Shown here: piece after piece, positions 1 to 5,305 of the stretch | Numbering within the stretch: the first letter of the stretch is position 1 | Layout: every line of letters starts with the position of its first letter | Source of the DNA: Campylobacterales bacterium | Lineage (GTDB): Bacteria; Campylobacterota; Campylobacteria; Campylobacterales; QNZT01 | NCBI GenBank assembly: GCA_027055005.1 | Contig: JALUNR010000244.1 | Location: 1 to 5,305, forward strand | Length of the DNA stretch: 5,305 bases | Direction: 5' to 3' | The notes under the pieces: model-generated | Seen by the model: the letters and a program-made list of their open reading frames with translations, nothing else | Database searches by the model: none | What the model was told of the DNA's origin: nothing | Position numbers and translations under genes: made by a program

Positions 1-1
1 T

Positions 2-184
2 CAAAAGAGAATGAAACCTTTTACATTTGCTACAATCTTTGGCTCTTTTTGTGTTATTTTGGCTTTGGTTATGTCATATTTCTTTGATTTACCAACAGGA
101 TATGCAATAATCTTTGTAACAGTTTTATCGTCGCTTTTGTTTGTGGTTTTTTGGAGTATTAAAAATAATAACTTTGAGAGGTGA
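2..184 (+). CDS. Metal (zinc/manganese-type) ABC transporter permease, C-terminal fragment
   Basis: Only the last 60 residues and the TGA stop are present; the gene begins before the window. The fragment reads as two hydrophobic segments (roughly residues 9-28 and 34-53 of the fragment) separated by a short polar turn, FDLPTG, and it ends in a short charged tail, KNNNFER. The pattern of a helix ending in SYFFDLPTG followed by a last hydrophobic helix is typical of the C-terminus of ABC-3 (ZnuB/MntB-like) inner-membrane permeases, which form the channel for Zn2+ or Mn2+ taken up from a periplasmic binding protein. The metal cannot be told from this piece. The gene is convergent with the peptidase gene and its stop codon lies at the edge of the shared hairpin. 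The family call is moderately sure, because the fragment is short and hydrophobic. Confidence 0.7.
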   Translation, partial: QKRMKPFTFATIFGSFCVILALVMSYFFDLPTGYAIIFVTVLSSLLFVVFWSIKNNNFER

Positions 185-205
185 GGTCAAAAGTCCACCT
201 CTCAA
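174..205. terminator. Inverted repeat between convergent genes, possible bidirectional terminator
   Basis: The arms TTGAGAGGTG (174-183) and CACCTCTCAA (196-205) are perfectly complementary over 10 bp with a 12-nt loop. The permease stop TGA (182-184) begins in the left arm. The peptidase stop (TGA on the - strand, 204-202) lies wholly in the right arm. Reading leftward, the stem is followed by a T-rich stretch (TTATTATTTTT), which suits an intrinsic terminator for the - strand peptidase transcript. Reading rightward there is no T-run, so termination of the permease transcript would be weaker. The long loop makes it less than ideal. Confidence 0.55.
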
Positions 206-1272
206 TAGTGATAAGCTAAATCAACAGCAGCTGAAGCATTCACTTTGCCATAAGCATAGGTATGGCTAAACCCATATTTATCATAATTAGCATTATATCC
301 ATCTATTTTGTATGCACTGCTTATTAGTATCTCCCTTACCTCATCAGGTGTTAAGTCTGGATTTGCACTAAGCATTAAGGCAACTACACCTGCAATTACT
401 GGTGCAGCAGCTGAAGTTCCATTAAAATAATAATACTGTTTATTTTCATAACCTGCAGATATTAAACCATCATTTTCATCTCCACCTGGAGCTAAAATAT
501 CGATATTATCTCCATAGTTTGAGTATTCAGCTTTTAAGTTTGCTTGTGTAGTTGCACCAACACCTATAACACTATCAAGTTCTGATTCATCTACGATACT
601 AGGACTACTATCCAAATCCATACCATCATTATTTCCACTTGCAAACACAATAACAATTCCATCATTATGTAATTCTCTTAAAGTATCCATAATACTAAAA
701 GAGGCATGAAGTGTTCCCCAACTACAACTTATAACCTTTGCTCCAAGTTCTTTTGCTTTATAAAATGCTTTTATTTTAGAAGCATCATCACTTTCATTAT
801 TTTTGTTTTGAATATCCGCATCTATCAATATAAGTTTAGCCTCTGGGGCTACACCAAGAGTTCCTATGCCATTTTTTGCAGATGCAATTATACTGGCACA
901 TGCTGTACCATGTGAAGAAATCCCTTTATATACCTTAGTGTTTTTTTTATCTACATTGTAAGTTGCAACTACATTTTCTTTTATGTCTTCTTGTTCAGGA
1001 TTAAAATCATAGTCTATAACAGCAACTTTTACCCCTGCTCCTCTTGTTCTTTGCCAAGCTTCATATATATTTATATTTGAATCAGATTTTATATTTCTTT
1101 GCTTTGCTATATCTGGACTCACTCTTTGAAGATGCCAAGCAAACTTAAAATATGGTTCTTCATAAGGATCAAAGTTTCTTATGTTAAAAGGATTTATATC
1201 ACTTTCACCACTACTAGAACCACCACAACCTGTATATATGATAAGAAAAAGAGAGAGAATATATTTAAACAC
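202..1272 (-). CDS. Lipoprotein S8 (subtilisin-like) serine peptidase
   Basis: This 356-residue protein is predicted to be a secreted, lipid-anchored endopeptidase. A basic-then-hydrophobic signal peptide (residues 1-15) ends in YTG-C16, a lipobox with an unusual Tyr at -3, followed by a Gly/Ser-rich tether. A WHL motif (46-48) and a lead-in ending GAGVKVAVID precede the catalytic domain. The triad is visible: Asp87 (VAVID), His121 (SHGTACA) and Ser287 (NGTSAAAP), with oxyanion Asn214 (ASGNN). The Asp is followed by Tyr-Asp instead of the common Ser/Thr-Gly. About 65 residues separate the lipid Cys from the catalytic domain, with no recognisable propeptide. The start is GTG: an in-frame TAA sits immediately upstream, and later starts would lose the signal peptide. 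It lies 48 bp downstream of trpA on the same strand and could be co-transcribed. The substrate is unknown. The family is sure, the anchoring fairly sure. Confidence 0.93.
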   Translation of the reverse strand: MFKYILSLFLIIYTGCGGSSSGESDINPFNIRNFDPYEEPYFKFAWHLQRVSPDIAKQRNIKSDSNINIYEAWQRTRGAGVKVAVIDYDFNPEQEDIKENVVATYNVDKKNTKVYKGISSHGTACASIIASAKNGIGTLGVAPEAKLILIDADIQNKNNESDDASKIKAFYKAKELGAKVISCSWGTLHASFSIMDTLRELHNDGIVIVFASGNNDGMDLDSSPSIVDESELDSVIGVGATTQANLKAEYSNYGDNIDILAPGGDENDGLISAGYENKQYYYFNGTSAAAPVIAGVVALMLSANPDLTPDEVREILISSAYKIDGYNANYDKYGFSHTYAYGKVNASAAVDLAYHY

Positions 1273-1281
1273 TTAGCACAA

Positions 1282-1285
1282 CCTT
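1282..1285 (-). promoter_or_regulatory. Ribosome binding site for the GTG start of the peptidase gene
   Basis: On the - strand AAGG (1285-1282) lies 9 nt before the GTG at 1272-1270. It supports the non-ATG start. Three of its four bases are also in the right-hand (3') arm, as read on the - strand, of the hairpin at 1283-1307, so folding of that hairpin would partly hide the site. Confidence 0.6.
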
Positions 1286-1307
1286 AAAGTTATTTATTAA
1301 CTTTAAG
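1283..1307. repeat. AT-rich perfect inverted repeat in the trpA-peptidase gap
   Basis: CTTAAAGTTA (1283-1292) and TAACTTTAAG (1298-1307) form a perfect 10-bp stem with a 5-nt loop. Only two of the ten pairs are G-C, so the stem is weak. In the - strand transcript it is followed by GTTGTGC and not by a U-run, so it does not look like an intrinsic terminator for trpA. It overlaps the peptidase ribosome binding site. It may affect translation or transcript stability, or be chance in AT-rich DNA. Confidence 0.55.
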
Positions 1308-1313
1308 ATTTTA

Positions 1314-1334
1314 CTAAAATTTAATTAATTTTAG
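1314..1334. repeat. AT-rich inverted repeat over the trpA stop codon
   Basis: CTAAAATT (1314-1321) and AATTTTAG (1327-1334) pair over 8 bp around a 5-nt loop. The trpA TAA stop (1323-1321 on the - strand) lies at the junction of loop and stem. There is no U-run downstream on the - strand. Such A/T palindromes arise easily in this base composition, so function is doubtful. Confidence 0.35.
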
Positions 1335-2058
1335 CTTTGATTTGCTTGGCTATTTGTGAAATATTTTTTATTTTTTGAGTGAGATTAATAGAATCATCAA
1401 GTAAAACCTTTACAAACTCACTACCTACTATAACACCATCTACTCCTTCTACCTTTTGTTTTGCAGTTTTTACATTTACTCCAAAACCCACAAATAAAGG
1501 AGTATCAGTTACTCTTCTTACATTGTTTATAACTAAGCTTAAATCCTCACTTTTTCCACTTCCAGTAATACCTGCATAAGCAACCATATATATAAATTTT
1601 TGTGAATCTTTTAAAATCTCTGCTATCCTCTCTTGACTATCAGTTGGAGCTACAAAGTCTATCAAAGCAATATCTTGGCTTTGAACAGTATTTTTATATA
1701 AACTTGCCTCTTCAAAAGGAAGATCAGGGATAATAAACCCTTTTACTCCAAACTCTTTAGCTTTTTGTGTCATAAACTCTACTCCCTTTTGATAAAAAGG
1801 ATTAAAGTACCCCATCCAAAATGTATCTATCTCTTTTGCTACTTTTTGTGACACTTCAAAAATATTATTTATTTTAAATCCACACTCTAAAGACTTTAGA
1901 TTTGCTTCCTCTATCACAGGACCATCAGCCACAGGGTCTGAAAAAGGTATACCAAGCTCTATCATATCAGCACCAGCATCTTTTAAAGAGAGTATAACAT
2001 CTTCTGTAAAATTAAGATCAGGATATCCAGTAGTTATATAAGCGACTAATTTTTTCAA
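1321..2058 (-). CDS. trpA: Tryptophan synthase alpha chain
   Basis: The protein (245 residues) cleaves indole-3-glycerol phosphate to indole and glyceraldehyde 3-phosphate. Indole passes to the TrpB subunit of the alpha2-beta2 complex in the last steps of tryptophan synthesis. The TIM-barrel motifs are clear: MIELGIPFSDPVADGP carries Glu34 and Asp45, matching catalytic Glu49 and Asp60 of the Salmonella enzyme; YAGITG (161-166) is the loop holding the conserved Thr (Thr165); GFGV (191-194) and GSEF (212-215) match the phosphate-binding sites. The start is taken as TTG at 2058, giving an N-terminus MKKLVAYITTGYPD. It has GGAG 6 nt upstream and matches where related proteins begin. The N-terminus is about 15 residues shorter than the Salmonella enzyme. 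The gene stands apart from any other trp gene in this window, and its promoter faces that of the glutamate dehydrogenase gene. Confidence 0.95.
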   Translation of the reverse strand: MKKLVAYITTGYPDLNFTEDVILSLKDAGADMIELGIPFSDPVADGPVIEEANLKSLECGFKINNIFEVSQKVAKEIDTFWMGYFNPFYQKGVEFMTQKAKEFGVKGFIIPDLPFEEASLYKNTVQSQDIALIDFVAPTDSQERIAEILKDSQKFIYMVAYAGITGSGKSEDLSLVINNVRRVTDTPLFVGFGVNVKTAKQKVEGVDGVIVGSEFVKVLLDDSINLTQKIKNISQIAKQIKAKIN

Positions 2059-2064
2059 TATTTT

Positions 2065-2069
2065 CTCCG
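2065..2069 (-). promoter_or_regulatory. Ribosome binding site deciding the TTG start of trpA
   Basis: On the - strand CGGAG (2069-2065) lies 6 nt before TTG (2058-2056). It is the strongest Shine-Dalgarno match near the trpA N-terminus. It decides against the longer in-frame reading that would begin with ATG at 2250, inside the divergent gene. Confidence 0.75.
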
Positions 2070-2077
2070 ATTTATAG

Positions 2078-2083
2078 TATAAT
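2078..2083 (+). promoter_or_regulatory. Putative -10 box for the glutamate dehydrogenase-ispG operon
   Basis: TATAAT matches the sigma-70 consensus exactly and is preceded by AT-rich, T-rich sequence (TTTATAG). No good -35 hexamer is seen at 16-18 bp upstream, which is usual in Campylobacterota, where the -10 box dominates. A start about 7 nt downstream (near 2090) would give a leader of roughly 20 nt that keeps the AAGG site before the ATG at 2111. Confidence 0.6.
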
Positions 2084-2089
2084 ATTGAT

Positions 2090-2095
2090 ATTATA
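2090..2095 (-). promoter_or_regulatory. Putative -10 box for trpA
   Basis: On the - strand TATAAT (2095-2090) is an exact consensus, preceded upstream by two T-runs (TTTTTAGCCTTTTTGG), the kind of periodic T-tract seen before Campylobacterota sigma-70 promoters. A start near 2083 would give a leader of about 25 nt containing CGGAG. The expected start falls inside the opposing -10 box. Confidence 0.6.
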
Positions 2096-2097
2096 CC

Positions 2098-2104
2098 AAA
2101 AAGG
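2098..2104 (+). promoter_or_regulatory. Ribosome binding site of the glutamate dehydrogenase gene
   Basis: AAAAAGG ends 6 nt before ATG 2111. It supports this start and hence the short N-terminus of the protein. Confidence 0.65.
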
Positions 2105-2110
2105 CTAAAA

Positions 2111-4933
2111 ATGCAAATAAATATAAATTTTTCACCACTTAGTTTAGAATTTGAAAGCACAAAAGAGTTACATTTAAGTAAAATTATTCCTATACTAAAT
2201 GATATAGGACTAGATATACTCTCTGAAAAATTAGAACAAAACAAAATCATATTTTATATTGGGGAAGATTGTTGTCTTTTAAACTTAAAAAAACATTCTA
2301 ACAATGTAATAGAACTTATAAAAGCAGTTTTAGAAAACAAAACTCCAACTTGTCCGCTTCTTTCTTTATCACTAAAACAAAACTTTAATCTTCGAGAGAT
2401 AAATCTTTTGAGAACTTTGATGAGATATGAAAATCAACTTATTTTAGAGTTTAATATAGAATCAATAATAAATGCTCTAACAAAATATGATACTTTATCA
2501 AAACAGTTTTTAGATTATTTTAGAGCAAAATTTCAAAATAAAAAATTTGATGAAAACTTGATTAGGGAAGAATTTAAAAATGTAAGTTCTCATGAAGATA
2601 GAATTTTAAAAATATTTTATGAAATAATCAAAAATACAACCAAAACAAATTACTTTTTAGACAAAGAAGCTATTTCTATAAAAGTAGAAACAAAAAGTCT
2701 TAAAGCATTTTTAAAGGGTATTCAACCAAATTATGAGATGTTTGTATTTCATAAGGATTTTAGTGGTATACATCTAAGAATGAGCAAAATAGCAAGAGGT
2801 GGACTTAGATATAGTAGCAGAAAAGATGATTTTAGGGTTGAAATAAAATCTCTTATGGCAACACAAGAAGGGAAAAATGCCATCATCATTCCAAGTGGTG
2901 CAAAAGGTGGCTTTATCATAAGACAAAATAATCCAACTTTTGAAGAGTTTAAAGATATTTATATCTCTTTTATAGATTCGATGCTAGATCTTGTAGATAA
3001 AAATGATAACTATTTTGTAGTAGCTGCTGATAAAGGAACTTCTCATATGAGTGACTATGCAAATGAAGTTGCTATAAAAAAAGATTTTTGGATGAAAGAT
3101 GCCTTTGCTAGTGGAGGAAGTCATGGATATTCACATAAAAAGTTAGGTATCACAGCTCGCGGGGCTTTAGTTTCAACTGAAAGATTTTTTATAGAAAAAG
3201 GTGTTGATTTTTATAAAACTCCTATAACTGTTGTAGGCATAGGTTCTATGGGTGGTGATGTTTTTGGAAATGGTATGATAGAGAGTGAAAACTTCTTACT
3301 TGTTGGAGCAATTAGTCATGATGAAATCTTTATAGATCCTGACCCCGATGCAAAATCATCTTTTGATGAAAGAAAAAGACTTTTTAATTCATCAAAACAT
3401 AAATGGTCTGATTATGACAAATCAAAAATTAGTAATGGTGGAGGAGTTTTCAAAAGAGATGATAAAGATATAAAACTAAATCCAATCTTACAAAAGTTTT
3501 TAAATACCAAAAAGAGTAGTATTAGTGGTGAAGAATTAGCAAAAATGCTACTAAAACTAAAAGTCGATATGCTTTATAATGGAGGTGTTGGAACTTACAT
3601 AAAAGCTTCAAGTGAAACAAACTTAGAGGTTGGTGATAAACAAAATGAATATGTGAGAGTAGATGCAAATGAAGTTAAGGCTTATTGTATTTGTGAAGGT
3701 GGAAATCTAGGACTTACTCAAAAAGCAAGATATGAATATGCTATAAATGGTGGAAAAATAAATCTTGACAGCATAGATAATAGTGCAGGAGTAAATACAA
3801 GTGATCATGAAGTAAATTTGAAAATCATTTTAAAAAATCATCCTAAAAGAGATAAAATTTTAGAAAAAGAGAAAAACTTTGTCGTAAAAACCGTTTTAAA
3901 AGATAACTTTTTACAAGCTTTAGCTATTTCACTCGATGAAAAAAGAAGCAAACTTCACTTAAAAGAGTTTACAAAAACTGTTCATGTACTAGAAAATAAT
4001 TTGGAAGTTTTTAAAAGAAGATATTTTGAAATACCTAGTGACAAACACTTTGATACACTTTTAAATCAAAATGGAGAACTTATTCGTCCAGTTTTAGCTG
4101 AACTTTTGTTATATAGTAAAATATTTTTAAAAGATATATTAAATAAAAGTGATGAATTTTCTAGTGATCCATTTTTTAGAAAATATCTTTTTAACTATTT
4201 TTCTAAAGAATTTTTAGCTCTTTTTGAAGAAGATATTTTATGCTTTGAATTTAAAAAAGAGATGATTTCTATGATGATAGCTAACAAAATAATAAACTTT
4301 GCAGGAAGTAGTTTTATATCAGATTTTAACAAAAATCATGAAGAATTTTTAAAAAAAATAAAATCTTATCTAGTACTAAATCAACTTCTTGATACAAAAA
4401 ATATTAGAAATCAAATAACAGATTATAACAAACTTATGAAGATAGATGAAGAACTTTTACTTGTTACAGAATGGATGGGGAAAAATTTAAAAGAGCCTAA
4501 GATTGTATATGACTATAAAGAAAATATTGATACTTTTCTATCAAAAGCAAAAGGAAGTGATTTTTTTGAAAGGTTAGAATTTGTAAAATTCGCTGTTCTT
4601 GGAGTAAAACTGAACAAAACAACCAATATAAGTTATGAAAAATGTTCACAAAAAATCTTTGATATAGTAAATAAATATAAAATACAATTTTTGATGGAAA
4701 AACTAACTCTTTTAATACTAAAAGATCCAACAAAAGAAACTCTTAAAACTCAACTTGAAAATCTTTTACAAAATTTTATATTATCTCTAGCTAACTCCAA
4801 ACTTTTAGAAGAAAAAAAGGATGAAAATTTTGACTATAAAACTTATCTCGATAAAATAAAAGAACTTGAAATTGCTGATAGTTACTCTATTTACCAAATA
4901 GCAGTACTTGTAAATAGTTTAGTGTTAATGTAG
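2111..4933 (+). CDS. NAD-type glutamate dehydrogenase, large family, short form
   Basis: This 940-residue cytoplasmic enzyme is predicted to convert glutamate reversibly to 2-oxoglutarate and ammonia with NAD+. Residues about 10-60 look like the ACT-like segment (LSKIIPILNDIGLDILSEK) that precedes the catalytic core in the large bacterial family. The core follows: GIHLRMSKIARGGLRYS (219-235), KNAIIIPSGAKGGF (255-268, Lys255 and Lys265 as likely active-site lysines), ADKGTSHMSDYAN (306-318), FASGGSHGYSHKKLGITARG (332-351), the NAD-binding turn GIGSMGGDVFGNG (376-388), DPDPDAKSSFDERKRLF (409-425), GGVGTYIKAS (491-500), EGGNLGLTQKARYEYA (529-544) and IDNSAGVNTSDHEVN (555-569). Family-like sequence continues to about 732 (ANKIINFAG); the last 200 residues are more divergent and look helical. 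Proteobacterial GDH-180 proteins are about 1,600 residues, so this one lacks several hundred N-terminal residues. The upstream promoter and RBS suggest this is natural. It is probably co-transcribed with ispG. Confidence 0.95.
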   Translation: MQININFSPLSLEFESTKELHLSKIIPILNDIGLDILSEKLEQNKIIFYIGEDCCLLNLKKHSNNVIELIKAVLENKTPTCPLLSLSLKQNFNLREINLLRTLMRYENQLILEFNIESIINALTKYDTLSKQFLDYFRAKFQNKKFDENLIREEFKNVSSHEDRILKIFYEIIKNTTKTNYFLDKEAISIKVETKSLKAFLKGIQPNYEMFVFHKDFSGIHLRMSKIARGGLRYSSRKDDFRVEIKSLMATQEGKNAIIIPSGAKGGFIIRQNNPTFEEFKDIYISFIDSMLDLVDKNDNYFVVAADKGTSHMSDYANEVAIKKDFWMKDAFASGGSHGYSHKKLGITARGALVSTERFFIEKGVDFYKTPITVVGIGSMGGDVFGNGMIESENFLLVGAISHDEIFIDPDPDAKSSFDERKRLFNSSKHKWSDYDKSKISNGGGVFKRDDKDIKLNPILQKFLNTKKSSISGEELAKMLLKLKVDMLYNGGVGTYIKASSETNLEVGDKQNEYVRVDANEVKAYCICEGGNLGLTQKARYEYAINGGKINLDSIDNSAGVNTSDHEVNLKIILKNHPKRDKILEKEKNFVVKTVLKDNFLQALAISLDEKRSKLHLKEFTKTVHVLENNLEVFKRRYFEIPSDKHFDTLLNQNGELIRPVLAELLLYSKIFLKDILNKSDEFSSDPFFRKYLFNYFSKEFLALFEEDILCFEFKKEMISMMIANKIINFAGSSFISDFNKNHEEFLKKIKSYLVLNQLLDTKNIRNQITDYNKLMKIDEELLLVTEWMGKNLKEPKIVYDYKENIDTFLSKAKGSDFFERLEFVKFAVLGVKLNKTTNISYEKCSQKIFDIVNKYKIQFLMEKLTLLILKDPTKETLKTQLENLLQNFILSLANSKLLEEKKDENFDYKTYLDKIKELEIADSYSIYQIAVLVNSLVLM

Positions 4934-4934
4934 G
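4932..4934 (+). promoter_or_regulatory. Ribosome binding site of ispG overlapping the upstream stop codon
   Basis: AGG (4932-4934) shares two bases with the TAG stop of the glutamate dehydrogenase gene and lies 7 nt before ATG 4942. The core is only a short match, but the placement suggests translational coupling between the two genes. Confidence 0.5.
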
Positions 4935-4941
4935 TAAGTAT

Positions 4942-5305
4942 ATGATAAAAAGATACAAAACAAAAAAGATATATGTTGGTGATGTAGCCATAGGTGGGGA
5001 TGCTCCAATAAGTGTTCAATCGATGACATTTTCAAAAACGGCTGACATCGATGCAACAGTAAATCAAATAAAAAGACTTCATTTTGCAGGATGTGATATA
5101 GTTAGAGTTGCCGTTGTAGATGAAGAAGCTGCTTATGCACTAAAGGAGATAAAAAAACAAATCTCTTTGCCACTTGTAGCTGATATTCATTTTAACTATC
5201 GCTTAGCTTTGATAGCTAGTGAAGTTGTGGATTGTATCAGGATAAATCCAGGAAATATAGGAAACAAAGAGAGAGTAAAAGAGGTAGTAAAAGCTTGTCA
5301 AGAGA
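4942..5305 (+). CDS. ispG: 4-hydroxy-3-methylbut-2-enyl diphosphate synthase, N-terminal part (cut by window end)
   Basis: IspG (GcpE) reduces 2-C-methyl-D-erythritol 2,4-cyclodiphosphate to HMBPP, the second-last step of the MEP isoprenoid pathway, in the cytoplasm, using a [4Fe-4S] cluster. The 121 residues present cover the start of the N-terminal TIM barrel. Family motifs are strong: VGDVAIGGDAPISVQSMTFS (residues 12-31), then FAGCDIVRVAV, LPLVADIHFNYRLAL and DCIRINPGNIG. The cluster-binding cysteines are in the C-terminal part, which is outside the window. The ATG start is 8 bp after the upstream stop, has an overlapping AGG site, and gives the usual MIKRYKTKKI-type N-terminus. The tight spacing points to transcription from the glutamate dehydrogenase promoter; no separate promoter is evident. 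Confidence 0.95.
   Translation, partial: MIKRYKTKKIYVGDVAIGGDAPISVQSMTFSKTADIDATVNQIKRLHFAGCDIVRVAVVDEEAAYALKEIKKQISLPLVADIHFNYRLALIASEVVDCIRINPGNIGNKERVKEVVKACQE

Larger units (their letters stand above)
2077..2096. repeat. Perfect 9+9 bp palindrome in the trpA / glutamate dehydrogenase divergent region
   Basis: GTATAATAT (2077-2085) and ATATTATAC (2088-2096) are exact reverse complements separated by TG. Each arm contains TATAAT on its own strand, so the palindrome may simply be two opposed -10 boxes. It could also be an operator for a dimeric regulator. It is centred in the only 52 bp between the two genes. Confidence 0.7.

Noticed and set aside
224..418. Repeated CAGCAGCTGAAG near 226 and 407
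   Set aside because: Both copies encode short Ser-Ala-Ala stretches in the peptidase (ASAAV and TSAAAP); similar codons explain the match, and it is not a mobile or regulatory repeat.
706..915. Open frame on the + strand opposite the peptidase gene
   Set aside because: It lies wholly antisense to a conserved catalytic domain, has a Cys/Phe-rich shadow composition and no ribosome site of note.
1283..1307. Intrinsic terminator for trpA
   Set aside because: The stem is perfect but weak, and no U-run follows it on the - strand, so I list it only as an inverted repeat.
1379..1579. Open frame on the + strand opposite trpA
   Set aside because: It is antisense to conserved TrpA motifs; a low-complexity Thr/Pro-rich shadow translation.
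2076..2081. Alternative trpA -10 box TATACT on the - strand
   Set aside because: A start about 7 nt further on would fall at the CGGAG ribosome site and leave almost no leader; the TATAAT at 2095-2090 fits better.
2059..2250. In-frame upstream extension of trpA beginning with ATG at 2250
   Set aside because: It is antisense to the dehydrogenase start, crosses both predicted -10 boxes, has no TrpA similarity, and a well-placed GGAG-TTG start lies downstream.
4497..4733. Open frame on the - strand within the dehydrogenase gene
   Set aside because: A Leu/Phe-rich shadow of A-rich coding sequence on the other strand, with no supporting signals.

Overview
The window is AT-rich, uses A/T-ending codons, and its proteins look like those of a Campylobacterota (Epsilonproteobacteria) species. 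The IspG and TrpA sequences resemble the Arcobacter/Sulfurimonas side of the phylum more than Campylobacter jejuni. This placement rests on recalled protein families and was not tested by a search.

Layout, left to right. (1) The last 60 codons of a zinc/manganese-type ABC transporter permease on the + strand (2-184). (2) A convergent gene on the - strand for a subtilisin-family (S8) serine peptidase made as a lipoprotein (202-1272, GTG start). A 10-bp inverted repeat (174-205) lies across the end of both genes and includes or touches both stop codons. (3) trpA, tryptophan synthase alpha chain, on the - strand (1321-2058), with a TTG start. It is 48 bp upstream of the peptidase gene and in the same direction, and that gap holds two AT-rich hairpins. 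(4) A 52-bp intergenic region with a perfect 9+9 bp palindrome. Each arm reads as a TATAAT -10 box, one for trpA leftward and one for the dehydrogenase gene rightward. (5) A large NAD-type glutamate dehydrogenase of 940 residues on the + strand (2111-4933). (6) The first 121 codons of ispG, an isoprenoid (MEP pathway) enzyme, 8 bp downstream and probably in the same operon; it runs off the window end.

The genes are mostly housekeeping metabolism: metal uptake, tryptophan synthesis, glutamate/2-oxoglutarate exchange and isoprenoid precursor synthesis. The surface peptidase is the only accessory-looking gene. I see no mobile element, CRISPR array, RNA gene or new multi-gene system. The points most worth a second look are the symmetric opposed promoter at 2077-2096, the stop-spanning hairpin at 174-205, the short form of the large glutamate dehydrogenase, and the non-ATG starts of both - strand genes. 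There is no gene-free stretch over 300 bases; the longest gaps are about 50 bp.
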